NCBI RefSeq assembly: GCF_000010345.1
Contig: NC_009663.1
Coordinates: 1,798,001-1,862,000, forward strand
From: Sulfurovum sp. NBC37-1
GTDB lineage: Bacteria > Campylobacterota > Campylobacteria > Campylobacterales > Sulfurovaceae
Length of the DNA: 64,000 nucleotides
Direction of reading: 5' to 3'
The translations under genes and the position numbers were made by a program. Every line of letters starts with the position of its first letter. Position 1 is the first letter of the stretch. Under the pieces are notes generated by a model. The model ran no database searches. It saw nothing but the letters and a program-made list of their open reading frames with translations, and was not told where the DNA came from. Of this stretch, positions 48,317-56,102 are shown piece after piece.

Positions 48317-51072
48317 CAGGCACCTACCACTTTGGCACAGCGTTCACAGAGACAATCTTCCGATGTGCTGGTAAATCTCCAGCATCTCGGGCATTTGGCC
48401 ATCATCGCTTTGTGTACGGTGAAAGTCCTGCCCTCCACTTTAAAGGAGGCGACCTGCTCACCTTTGCTGCTCTCTTTCACTGCAGAGACAACGAACCAAT
48501 CTTCAAGGTCTTTATCGTCGCTGATAGGGAGAAGGTCTCTATCTCCTGCAATCTCAAGCTCCAGTGTCGCCTTGATGACCTTCTCTTTTTTCAGAGAATC
48601 GATCGCTTCGGAGAATTTCTCACGCGCTTCCAACAGGATCGCATCATCGAAACTTGCCGCTGTTTCAGGTACCGCTTCATAAACAAGGTCAAAAACATTT
48701 TCTATGTCGCCTTTAAAAATGGCCGGCGCATATGCTAGGATCTCGTCTGCCGTATAGGTCAGTACCGGTGCAATCAGTCCCAGCATCGCTTTGGAGATCA
48801 ATGCCATGGCCGACTGTGTCGCACGTCTGACATCCGAATCTTTCGCTTCACAGTAAAGCCTGTCTTTGGTAACGTCCATATAGATACCACTGAGCTCGTT
48901 GGTAATGAAATGGTTCAGTGTCGCAAAGCCTTTCAGGAAGTCATAGGTTTCAAAAGATTCTTTGACGGAAGCGAAGACATCATCTGCTTTGTTAAGTATC
49001 CATCTATCGAGTTCGCCATAGGCATCTGCGGAGACCAAAGCATCCAGATCATTGACATTGGCCAGCAAAAACCTGAATGTATTTCTAATCTTTCTGTACT
49101 GCTCTGCAGTCTGTTTCAAAATATCATCGGAGATCTTCTGGTCATTCTGATAGTCTGAAAGTGCGACCCAGAGTCTCAATATTTCAGAACCGAACTGTTT
49201 GACCACTTTTTCAGGCGCAACCACATTCCCTTTGGACTTGGACATCTTCTCACCCTTTGCATCCATGGTGAAACCGTGGGTGATGATGGTCTCGTACGGC
49301 GCTATACCGTTGATCGCGGAGGAGAGCAGCAGGGAGGACTGGAACCAGCCTCTGTGCTGGTCAGATCCTTCGAGGTAGAGCGATGCCGGGTAATTCCCCG
49401 CATCATAGTTACCTGAACTCAAAACCGAATTCCATGTAGAACCGCTATCGAACCAGACATCGAGGATATCTTCGATCTTCTCAAGATCAGCCGGATCGTA
49501 TTTGCTTCCTGCCGGAAGAAGTTCGGCAATGCTCATCGAATACCATGCATCCGCACCGTGTTCGTCGAAGAGGGATGCCACATGCTCAAGTACATCTTCG
49601 TCGAAGATGACCGCTTTGGTGCTCTTTACCCTGAAAAAGGCTATCGGCACGCCCCAGCTTCTCTGACGCGAGATACACCAGTCCGGTCTTCCTTCCACCA
49701 TTGGCTTCAGTCTGTTCTTTGAAGAAGCCGGATAGAAATCAACACTGTCTATGGCATCTACCGCTGCCTCTCTCAAAGTCTTGTCGCTGCCTTTGGCAGC
49801 ATCGTCGATGGAGATGAACCATTGATTCGTCGCTCTGTAGATCAGCGGTTTCTTTGTTCTCCAGCAGTGCGGGTAGGAGTGGGTGAACTTGCTGACCTTC
49901 AAGAGGTTATCCCCCAAAAGCTCCAGGATCGGCTCATTGGCTTTGAAAATATGCATACCGACGAACTTTTCCGCATCCGGAAGCAGGTCAAGGCCTACTA
50001 CGGATTCATCATAGCATCCACGCTCATCCACAGGCATCACGACTTCAAGCCCGTTTTCCAATCCGACTTTGTAGTCGTCTTCACCGTGTCCGGGAGCCGT
50101 ATGTACACACCCTGTACCACCATCCATCATGACATGTTCCCCCAGTACTACTTTGGAGGGACGTTCGTTCAACGGATTGATCGCCAGCAGTCCGTCAAGT
50201 TCCGTAGCGGCAATCTTTCGTGAAGCATGTCCTGCGACCACACCTTCTTCGATCATCGCATCGTAACGTGCATCGGCAACGATATGTCCGTCATCGGTAA
50301 GCACGTACATTTCATCAGGGTTGATGGAGATACCGGTGTTGGCAGGCAGGGTCCAGGGAGTCGTGGTCCAAATGACCAGTCCCGCTTTCCCCTCCAGTCC
50401 CAGCTTCTCTTTGGCTGCATCCGAGAGTTCGAAGTGTACATAGATGGAGTAATCTTCTTTATCTTCATACTCTACTTCTGCATCGGCCAAAGCCGTTCTC
50501 GCCGCCCATGACCAGAAGATCGGCTTGTGTCTTTCAACCAGAAGCCCTCTTTTTGCCACTTCGCAAAGTGTGCGGTAAATGTTCGCTTCGAATTTGAAAT
50601 CCATCGTCACATACGGGTTCTCCCAGTCGGCAACCACACCCAGAGATTTGAATTCGTCTCTCTGGATATCGACGAACTTGCCAGCATGTGCACGGCAAAG
50701 TTCCCTGAACTTTTCTGTCGGCATCGCCTCTTTCTTGCTTTTACCGAGTTTCTCCTCGACCTTCTGCTCGATAGGAAGACCGTGGCAGTCCCAGCCCGGC
50801 GTCATACGGACCGCTTTACCCTGAAAATAGTTGTACTTCAGAATGATGTCTTTAAGGATCTTGTTGAGTGCATGCCCAATATGGATGTCGCCGTTGGCAT
50901 ACGGAGGTCCGTCATGCAGCGTAAAGAGTTCTGCCCCTTCACGTTTGGCTTTCATCTGCTCATAAATATTGGTATCAAACCATGTTTTGTATTTTTTAGG
51001 CTCATTCGCCGGAAGATTTCCACGCATCGGAAAGTCTGTTTTTGGGAGGAGGAGGGTTTCTTTGAAATCCAT
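48316..51072 (-). CDS. ileS: Isoleucyl-tRNA synthetase
   Basis: Class Ia synthetase of 918 residues from the ATG at 51070-51072 (M-DFKETLLLPKTDFPMRGNL); a GTG four codons upstream is a poorer start. HIGH motif in PPYANGDIHIGHAL, CP1 editing domain in the middle, KMSKS in GEKMSKSKGN (about 595), and a C-terminal zinc finger CPRCWRF...CLCERC. The zinc finger and overall length fit the bacterial type. Confidence 0.97.
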   Translation of the reverse strand: MDFKETLLLPKTDFPMRGNLPANEPKKYKTWFDTNIYEQMKAKREGAELFTLHDGPPYANGDIHIGHALNKILKDIILKYNYFQGKAVRMTPGWDCHGLPIEQKVEEKLGKSKKEAMPTEKFRELCRAHAGKFVDIQRDEFKSLGVVADWENPYVTMDFKFEANIYRTLCEVAKRGLLVERHKPIFWSWAARTALADAEVEYEDKEDYSIYVHFELSDAAKEKLGLEGKAGLVIWTTTPWTLPANTGISINPDEMYVLTDDGHIVADARYDAMIEEGVVAGHASRKIAATELDGLLAINPLNERPSKVVLGEHVMMDGGTGCVHTAPGHGEDDYKVGLENGLEVVMPVDERGCYDESVVGLDLLPDAEKFVGMHIFKANEPILELLGDNLLKVSKFTHSYPHCWRTKKPLIYRATNQWFISIDDAAKGSDKTLREAAVDAIDSVDFYPASSKNRLKPMVEGRPDWCISRQRSWGVPIAFFRVKSTKAVIFDEDVLEHVASLFDEHGADAWYSMSIAELLPAGSKYDPADLEKIEDILDVWFDSGSTWNSVLSSGNYDAGNYPASLYLEGSDQHRGWFQSSLLLSSAINGIAPYETIITHGFTMDAKGEKMSKSKGNVVAPEKVVKQFGSEILRLWVALSDYQNDQKISDDILKQTAEQYRKIRNTFRFLLANVNDLDALVSADAYGELDRWILNKADDVFASVKESFETYDFLKGFATLNHFITNELSGIYMDVTKDRLYCEAKDSDVRRATQSAMALISKAMLGLIAPVLTYTADEILAYAPAIFKGDIENVFDLVYEAVPETAASFDDAILLEAREKFSEAIDSLKKEKVIKATLELEIAGDRDLLPISDDKDLEDWFVVSAVKESSKGEQVASFKVEGRTFTVHKAMMAKCPRCWRFTSTSEDCLCERCAKVVGA

Positions 51073-51118
51073 TGTCGATAACACCTTCTTAGGGTCGCCC
51101 CTGATATATTATCCCGTG

Positions 51119-51159
51119 ATTGTATCGAAATCCCGTTTAAAAGGTACTTTCGATACAAT
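51119..51159. promoter_or_regulatory. Divergent promoter region with 12-bp inverted repeat (ileS / pncC)
   Basis: ATTGTATCGAAA (51119-51130) and TTTCGATACAAT (51148-51159) are perfect inverted copies 17 nt apart. Each arm contains GATACAAT, a plausible -10 box reading outward toward ileS and pncC. The rightward -10 ends 6 nt before the pncC ATG. Confidence 0.55.
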
Positions 51160-51165
51160 TTTCTT

Positions 51166-51654
51166 ATGAAAGAGATTAGAAAAAAGACTGAGCAGATCAT
51201 ACATACACTCACCGAAAAGAAGCAGACCATCACCTTTGCAGAAAGCTGTACAGGGGGTCGTATCGCAGCCGAGTTTACCGCTGTCTCCGGTGCTTCCAAC
51301 GTACTGTACGGCTCGGCCGTAACCTACTCCAATGAGATCAAACATCAGTGGCTTGGCGTAGATAACGATGTACTGGAAAAATTTGGTGCAGTAAGCAGGG
51401 AATGTGTATCACAAATGCTTGACGGCATTATTAAAATGGCAAATGCTGACTATGCCATTGCCATCTCCGGCATAGCAGGTCCTACCGGAGATACAGAACT
51501 CAAGCCGGTAGGCACTGTTTATATAGGTATTGAAACACCTTTTGGCAGTGAAGTATATCATTGTCATTTTCATGGCAACCGTGAACAAGTCCAGGAGCAA
51601 TCCGTGGTCTTTGCTATTGAGAAACTGGGTGATACTATAAATAAGAGTTTTTAA
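51166..51654 (+). CDS. pncC: Nicotinamide-nucleotide amidohydrolase (CinA C-terminal family)
   Basis: Deamidates NMN back to nicotinic acid mononucleotide; part of pyridine nucleotide recycling. 162 residues, only the CinA C-terminal domain: FAESCTGGRIAAEFT (catalytic Ser), GSAVTYSNEIK and ISGIAGPTGDTELKPVG. No obvious ribosome-binding site before the ATG and a -10 box only 6 nt away suggest a leaderless or very short-leader mRNA. Confidence 0.9.
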   Translation: MKEIRKKTEQIIHTLTEKKQTITFAESCTGGRIAAEFTAVSGASNVLYGSAVTYSNEIKHQWLGVDNDVLEKFGAVSRECVSQMLDGIIKMANADYAIAISGIAGPTGDTELKPVGTVYIGIETPFGSEVYHCHFHGNREQVQEQSVVFAIEKLGDTINKSF

Positions 51655-51679
51655 ATTTTTAAATAATTTTAAAAATCTC

Positions 51680-51708
51680 TTGACAATCAAAGGTTTCTGA
51701 GCTATAAT
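51680..51708 (+). promoter_or_regulatory. Consensus sigma-70 promoter of the tRNA cluster
   Basis: TTGACA (51680-51685), 17-nt spacer, TATAAT (51703-51708): a full consensus match, about 38 nt upstream of the first tRNA. Such a strong -35 was not seen elsewhere in this window. Confidence 0.85.
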
Positions 51709-51745
51709 TCCGTCCACTTATTGCAAGTTAAACCTGCAAAAATGT

Positions 51746-51821
51746 GACCCGTTAGCTCAGTTGGTAGAGCAATTCCCTTTTAAGGAATGGGCCCTAGGTT
51801 CGAATCCTAGACGGGTCACCA
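51746..51821 (+). tRNA. tRNA-Lys (TTT), copy 1
   Basis: 76 nt with encoded CCA. Acceptor GACCCGT pairs with ACGGGTC; anticodon loop CTTTTAA gives TTT; T-arm GGTTCGAATCC. Identical to the copy at 52102. Confidence 0.97.
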
Positions 51822-51826
51822 CCATT

Positions 51827-51902
51827 GGTCGCTTAGCTCAGTTGGTAGAGCGCTACCCTTACAAGGTAGATGTCACAAGTTCGAGTCTTGTAGCGACCAC
51901 CA
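51827..51902 (+). tRNA. tRNA-Val (TAC), copy 1
   Basis: 76 nt with encoded CCA. Acceptor GGTCGCT/AGCGACC; anticodon loop CTTACAA. Identical to the copy at 52300. Confidence 0.97.
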
Positions 51903-51915
51903 TTATTTTATAGGT

Positions 51916-51992
51916 GCGGCGGTAGTTCAGTTGGTTAGAATACCTGCCTGTCACGCAGGGGGTCGCGAGTTCGAGTCTCGTCCGCCGCGCCA
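51916..51992 (+). tRNA. tRNA-Asp (GTC), copy 1
   Basis: 77 nt with encoded CCA. Acceptor GCGGCGG/CCGCCGC; anticodon loop CTGTCAC. Identical to the copy at 52527. Confidence 0.97.
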
Positions 51993-52004
51993 GTACTATT
52001 TAAA

Positions 52005-52090
52005 GAGACGCAAAACGAATAAAATTCGTCTTTGCTACGTTAACACTAGAGGTTTTCTTCAACAGAAGGCTCAAGAAACAGGTTTCTTTT
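52005..52090. repeat. Structured tRNA-spacer repeat, copy A
   Basis: Between tRNA-Asp and the second tRNA-Lys. Contains hairpin ACGAAT-AAA-ATTCGT, the core GCTACGTTAACACT, a TTCT-TCAAC-AGAA stem, and a terminal inverted repeat AAGAAAC-AG-GTTTCTT. Copy B at 52381 shares the core almost exactly while the flanking stems differ in sequence but keep pairing. Confidence 0.75.
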
Positions 52091-52101
52091 TCAAATTGTA
52101 T

Positions 52102-52177
52102 GACCCGTTAGCTCAGTTGGTAGAGCAATTCCCTTTTAAGGAATGGGCCCTAGGTTCGAATCCTAGACGGGTCACCA
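52102..52177 (+). tRNA. tRNA-Lys (TTT), copy 2
   Basis: Identical in all 76 positions to the copy at 51746. Confidence 0.97.
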
Positions 52178-52213
52178 CTAATTCAATTAGTTTTATGACT
52201 GTTCGGGCTAGAT

Positions 52214-52289
52214 GACCCTTTCATCTAGTGGCCAAGGATGCTATGTTTTCATCGTAGTCACAGAGGTTCAAATCCTCTAGGGGTCGCCA
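52214..52289 (+). tRNA. tRNA-Glu (TTC)
   Basis: 76 nt with encoded CCA. Acceptor GACCCTT/AGGGGTC with one G-T pair; anticodon stem CTATG/CGTAG and loop TTTTCAT give TTC. Single copy in the window. Confidence 0.93.
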
Positions 52290-52299
52290 TTTACAGTTT

Positions 52300-52375
52300 G
52301 GTCGCTTAGCTCAGTTGGTAGAGCGCTACCCTTACAAGGTAGATGTCACAAGTTCGAGTCTTGTAGCGACCACCA
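52300..52375 (+). tRNA. tRNA-Val (TAC), copy 2
   Basis: Identical to the copy at 51827. Confidence 0.97.
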
Positions 52376-52380
52376 TTTGA

Positions 52381-52464
52381 AAGAACGCGAAATGAGAAAA
52401 GCTCATCTTCAGCTACGTTAACACTGGGTTTTCTTCAGCAGAAAGCTCACAAAACTAGTTTTGT
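52381..52464. repeat. Structured tRNA-spacer repeat, copy B
   Basis: Between tRNA-Val and the second tRNA-Asp. Stem ATGAG-AAAAG-CTCAT, core GCTACGTTAACACT, TTCT-TCAGC-AGAA stem, and the perfect palindrome ACAAAACTAGTTTTGT. Compared with copy A the stems show paired base changes. Confidence 0.75.
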
Positions 52465-52526
52465 TCTGAAAGTCTTTTTTTAAAGAAAAAAAGATACAAT
52501 ACTTTTCAACCTTTTAAGGTTCAGGT

Positions 52527-52603
52527 GCGGCGGTAGTTCAGTTGGTTAGAATACCTGCCTGTCACGCAGGGGGTCGCGAGTTCGAGTCTCGTCCGCCGCG
52601 CCA
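52527..52603 (+). tRNA. tRNA-Asp (GTC), copy 2
   Basis: Identical to the copy at 51916. A GATACAAT sequence about 30 nt upstream could be an internal -10 box. Confidence 0.97.
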
Positions 52604-52643
52604 CTTCTTTTAAATACAACCACAAAAATCCAATGATAAACAC

Positions 52644-52730
52644 GCGGACATGGCGGAATTGGTAGACGCGCTAGATTCAGGTTCTAGTGGGAGCAATCCC
52701 GTGGAGGTTCGAGTCCTCTTGTCCGCACCA
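52644..52730 (+). tRNA. tRNA-Leu (CAG)
   Basis: 87 nt with encoded CCA and a long variable arm (GGGAGCAATCCC region). Acceptor GCGGACA/TGTCCGC; anticodon stem CTAGA/TCTAG with loop TTCAGGT gives CAG. Last tRNA of the cluster. Confidence 0.95.
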
Positions 52731-52857
52731 CTTCTATTTATCACCTATTCGAATCACTAATGTAATTCCAGCTCAATTAAGTTTAGCCCATTCAAATTTG
52801 TATTTTTAAGTGAATCTTACATATACTGTATAAAATAAGAATGAACAAAAAATTATT

Positions 52858-53271
52858 ATGATTAAAATTCTAATCTCTTTATTTATTTTTCTTCTGTTAT
52901 GGATTTTTTACCCTTTATTTCTTCCTGTTAACTTTTGGAATTCAAGTAAAATAGAAAATAATACAATATCAAACGCAGCATATAAACAACCTATAAAAAA
53001 AGTAGAAATATCCCACAAAAATACTAATAGAAATATTTCAAAAAAAACAAAAAAGGATTTAAAAGCACCAATATACAAACTTAAAAAAACTTCAAAAACA
53101 TCAGTGAGGAAACGAAGAAATCCACCAAAATTCAGATGTGATAAAAGAATATATTGTAGTCAAATGCATTCATACAAAGAAGCAAAATATTTTTTAGATC
53201 ATTGTGGGCCAGTAAAAATGGATGGGGATAGGGATGGCATCCCCTGTGAAAGACAGTTTGGACGCCATTAA
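52858..53271 (+). CDS. Membrane-anchored excalibur-domain protein
   Basis: 137 residues. An N-terminal hydrophobic helix (about 3-25) anchors it; a Lys/Asn/Ser-rich linker (about 30-95) leads to a C-terminal excalibur calcium-binding domain (about 95-134): FRCDKRIYCSQMHSYKEAKYF and the DGDRDGIPCE loop with four Cys. The gene and its upstream region are strikingly AT-rich compared with all neighbours, and it lies just downstream of a tRNA cluster, which suggests recent acquisition. No clear ribosome-binding site. Excalibur domains accompany secreted nucleases and surface proteins; no nuclease domain is present here. Confidence 0.85.
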   Translation: MIKILISLFIFLLLWIFYPLFLPVNFWNSSKIENNTISNAAYKQPIKKVEISHKNTNRNISKKTKKDLKAPIYKLKKTSKTSVRKRRNPPKFRCDKRIYCSQMHSYKEAKYFLDHCGPVKMDGDRDGIPCERQFGRH

Positions 53272-53274
53272 AAA

Positions 53275-53292
53275 GGTGCGTGGTTACGTACC
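53275..53292. repeat. Intergenic palindromic repeat, copy 5
   Basis: GGTGCGT-GGTT-ACGTACC, one mismatch in the right arm. It lies 4 nt after the excalibur gene. Confidence 0.65.
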
Positions 53293-53313
53293 ATAAAGGG
53301 AAGAGGGAAAGCG

Positions 53314-53832
53314 CTATCTGTTCTTTCTGAAAGCATCACTAGGAATGAAAACCAAACAGAGAAAGACGACCATATCGAACAGTTGCACGACCATGCTGCC
53401 GGTATTGGCATGTGTGCCCGCGGTGCTGATCGCCGTACCCTCTGCCGTTTTGACAATGGCGGTGTTCACTTCCATGGACTGCACTGGGAAGAGTATGTTG
53501 AGTGTAATCGAGATGGCGATGAGCCCGAGGATCGTCCATACTGCAGGCAGGCCCATATCACGTATACGCTTTGCCAGTATATTGACCTGTGCGACTATCA
53601 TGGCCATGAAAAAGATCATAAACCCTGCCATGGCTGCAAGACCAAAGTGATCCATCAGCATAGCCTGAGTTGCAAGAATATCTCCTCCCATGATCTTCTC
53701 TGTAGCTCCTACAGCGACTATGGCACCAAAAATAATGGCAACAAACAATACCATCAGTAAGAAATAATACCCAAGATATGCCAGTCTCTTGAGTCTTCCG
53801 TCAGCCCACTCTCCAAAATAAACTTTTAACAT
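53314..53832 (-). CDS. DUF805 membrane protein
   Basis: 172 residues, inner-membrane protein of the DUF805 family: N-terminal YFGEWADGRLKRLAYLGYYFL, then four hydrophobic segments (about 22-45, 65-85, 95-115, 145-165) and the conserved NILAKRIRDMGLPAVWTIL segment. Function of the family is unknown. It lies 15 nt downstream of hisD on the same strand. Confidence 0.85.
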   Translation of the reverse strand: MLKVYFGEWADGRLKRLAYLGYYFLLMVLFVAIIFGAIVAVGATEKIMGGDILATQAMLMDHFGLAAMAGFMIFFMAMIVAQVNILAKRIRDMGLPAVWTILGLIAISITLNILFPVQSMEVNTAIVKTAEGTAISTAGTHANTGSMVVQLFDMVVFLCLVFIPSDAFRKNR

Positions 53833-53847
53833 AATACGCCCTTTTAT

Positions 53848-55140
53848 TTAGTTTCTTAAACGGATACGTACTGACTCTTCATGCGCAGTCAAACCTTCCG
53901 TATTGGCTATCATAGCACATTGTTTACCTATTTCGTCCATTCCCTTTTTGCTCATCATGATGATCGAGGACTTTTTCAGGAAATTTTCCACACTCAACGG
54001 CGAATAGAACTTCGCTGTTCCTCCCGTAGGCAATGTATGGTTTGGACCTGCAACATAGTCACCGATAGGCTCCGGTGTATTCTCGCCAAGGAAGATGGCC
54101 CCTGCATGCTTGATGCTGTCCAGCAGAGACATTGGATCTTTCGTCACCACTTCCAAGTGCTCTGGCGCGATCTCGTTCATCAGGTCGATCGCTTCGTCCA
54201 TATCTTTTGTGACAATGATCGCTCCGCGCTCTTCGATGGACTTTCTGGCAATCTCTTCACGAGAAAGTGTACCGAGGAACTCCTCTACCTTGTCAGAGAC
54301 CCTGTTCGCCAGTTCGCTGTCTGTAGTGATGAGTATGGAGCTTGCCATCTCATCATGTTCCGCCTGCGAAAGCAGATCGATCGCAAGGTAATCCTCTCTT
54401 GCACTTTCATCCGCCAAGATGCCGATCTCGCTCGGTCCGGCGATCATATCAATGTTCACTTCACCGTACACAAGCTTTTTGGCCGTCGCTACAAAGATGT
54501 TACCAGGACCCGTGATGACATCCACTTTTGGTATGGTCTCTGTTCCGTATGCCATCGCACCGATGGCAGAGGCACCGCCAACTCTAAATACCTTTGTGAC
54601 TTTACAGAGGTGGCAGGCTGCCAGAAGCAATTCATTGAGCTCGTTGTCGGGAGCCGGTGTACAGATCACGATCTCTTCAACCCCTGCAACCTGTGCAGGG
54701 ATAACATTCATCAAAAGCGAGGAAGGATAGGCCGCTTTACCTCCGGGGATGTAAAGTCCGGCTTTGTCTACAGCTGTGACCTTTTGACCCAGTATCGTAC
54801 CATTTTCCTCTTCATCCATCCAGGTCTTCGGCATCAGCTTCTGGTGATAGGACTCAATACGGTCATAGGCCAGGTGCAGAGCATCACGAAGTGTCGGATC
54901 AATGTTTTCATAGGCTTCTGCCATATCATCCGTAGAGACTAGAAGTTCGGCATCGCTCTCTGGTTCCCACCTGTCAAATCTAGCAATCTGAGATTTCAGT
55001 GCTTTGTTCCCATCTGTCTGTATCTCCTTTAGAAGGCCGGAAACGATGCCAGTTACACCCTCTATATCCATTTTCCCGCGTTCGAGAAGTTCATTGAAGT
55101 TTCCTTCAAACGTGTCGTCGTTGCTGTAAAATATTTTCAT
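53848..55140 (-). CDS. hisD: Histidinol dehydrogenase
   Basis: Catalyses the last two oxidations of histidine synthesis. 430 residues; family signature includes DMIAGPSEIGILADESA and LLSQAEHDEMA, with catalytic Glu/His in the APEHLEV region. No other his gene is in the window. AAAAAGGTAGATA precedes the ATG, with a REP-like hairpin just upstream. Confidence 0.95.
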   Translation of the reverse strand: MKIFYSNDDTFEGNFNELLERGKMDIEGVTGIVSGLLKEIQTDGNKALKSQIARFDRWEPESDAELLVSTDDMAEAYENIDPTLRDALHLAYDRIESYHQKLMPKTWMDEEENGTILGQKVTAVDKAGLYIPGGKAAYPSSLLMNVIPAQVAGVEEIVICTPAPDNELNELLLAACHLCKVTKVFRVGGASAIGAMAYGTETIPKVDVITGPGNIFVATAKKLVYGEVNIDMIAGPSEIGILADESAREDYLAIDLLSQAEHDEMASSILITTDSELANRVSDKVEEFLGTLSREEIARKSIEERGAIIVTKDMDEAIDLMNEIAPEHLEVVTKDPMSLLDSIKHAGAIFLGENTPEPIGDYVAGPNHTLPTGGTAKFYSPLSVENFLKKSSIIMMSKKGMDEIGKQCAMIANTEGLTAHEESVRIRLRN

Positions 55141-55153
55141 TATCTACCTTTTT

Positions 55154-55176
55154 GGTGCGTGATTACGCACCCTACA
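55154..55176. repeat. Intergenic palindromic repeat, copy 6
   Basis: GGTGCGT-GATT-ACGCACC followed by CTACA, between hisD and the desulfhydrase-like gene. Same orientation as copy 7 on the other side of that gene. Confidence 0.8.
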
Positions 55177-55179
55177 GTT

Positions 55180-56070
55180 TTATTTTCGGTATTTCCGTTC
55201 ATACCTCGGGAGCATGCTTTCATTACCCAACAGACCACCCTGATGAATATACAAAGTCGGCTTTGTAGTATATACTTCAGAATGCGCAAATAACGTCCGC
55301 CATCCCAAAGGATCGTAAAGCAGATCGAACTCCACTCCCGTTTGTTGTTGTAATTTTAGCCAAATTTCGTAATTTTCTCTATAGAGTTTTCCAAAATGGT
55401 GCTTTTTATACAGTGTGAGAATTCGGGGATGGTATTTTTCATCCTCTTCGAGCATAGAAAATTGTTTTTTCAGATAGGTACTGTCACCGACACAGGGACA
55501 GGTATAAACCTTAGTGAAGAGTGAAGAGTGAAGAGTGAAGAGTGAAAAATTCTTTTGTAAGAATAGTGCTGTTGTTCCTGTGCCGGAGGGTAGAAAGATA
55601 TTCAGCTCCTCTATTTCATTTTCTTTTTGCCATACTACAATCTCTTGAGCTAAAAGCATGATGCCATACTCCGCCTCTTTTTGTCGTCCACCCTCTTCAA
55701 TAAACAAAATATTATTTGCCGGGGTGGGGACACCCCGACCTACAACAATTTTCATATTATTTTTTAAAGCAGCTTTGTAATTCCCGTGTGGATTCTCCCT
55801 AAGATACTCAGAAACATGGTCTACAGAGTATTCAAACTTCCATCCTTTCATCTTTGCAAGCACGGAGAGCGAATACATCGCATTGGACTGGGATGAGCCA
55901 TAGGAAACTATTTTTTGAATATCCGGAAATTTGTTTGCAAGATAATAATGGAATTTTCGTGCTTTGTTGCCGGAAAAGTCAGGATGTATCAGGTCATCAC
56001 GTTTCAGATAGAAGTGCTGATTCTCAAATGTAATGGATTGAATGGGGGAAGGAAGGTTCAGTTTTATCAT
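55180..56070 (-). CDS. D-cysteine desulfhydrase / ACC deaminase-family PLP enzyme
   Basis: PLP-dependent fold-type II enzyme of about 296 residues from the ATG at 56068-56070 (M-IKLNLPSPIQ). PLP lysine in SGNKARKF (about 36-43), YGSSQSNAMYSL, and the phosphate-binding LPSGTGTTALF. Residues about 175-186 (SLFTLHSSLFT) are encoded by four and a half copies of a 7-bp tandem repeat, so slippage would shift the frame. Two REP-like palindromes in the same orientation flank the gene. Substrate (D-cysteine, ACC or other) is not determined. Confidence 0.82.
   Translation of the reverse strand: MIKLNLPSPIQSITFENQHFYLKRDDLIHPDFSGNKARKFHYYLANKFPDIQKIVSYGSSQSNAMYSLSVLAKMKGWKFEYSVDHVSEYLRENPHGNYKAALKNNMKIVVGRGVPTPANNILFIEEGGRQKEAEYGIMLLAQEIVVWQKENEIEELNIFLPSGTGTTALFLQKNFSLFTLHSSLFTKVYTCPCVGDSTYLKKQFSMLEEDEKYHPRILTLYKKHHFGKLYRENYEIWLKLQQQTGVEFDLLYDPLGWRTLFAHSEVYTTKPTLYIHQGGLLGNESMLPRYERKYRK
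55513..55546. repeat. Heptanucleotide tandem repeat inside the desulfhydrase-like gene
   Basis: AGTGAAG repeated four times plus AGTGAA. Unit length 7 is not divisible by three, so gain or loss of a unit breaks the reading frame. Confidence 0.95.
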
Positions 56071-56079
56071 ACAGGTCAA

Positions 56080-56100
56080 GGTGCGTGTTTACGCACCCTC
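56080..56100. repeat. Intergenic palindromic repeat, copy 7
   Basis: GGTGCGT-GTTT-ACGCACC then CTC, between the desulfhydrase-like gene and the fbaA stop. Confidence 0.8.
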
Positions 56101-56102
56101 CG

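Noticed and set aside
51931-52215. 94-codon frame running through tRNA-Asp and tRNA-Lys
   Set aside because: It consists mostly of tRNA gene sequence and has no protein-like features.
51746-52730. Prophage or integrative element at the tRNA cluster
   Set aside because: No integrase, phage gene or truncated tRNA copy is visible; duplicated tRNAs are complete and identical. Only the AT-rich excalibur gene hints at local transfer.
55513-55546. Short repeats as a possible CRISPR remnant
   Set aside because: The units are 7 bp, contiguous and without spacers, and there are no cas genes.
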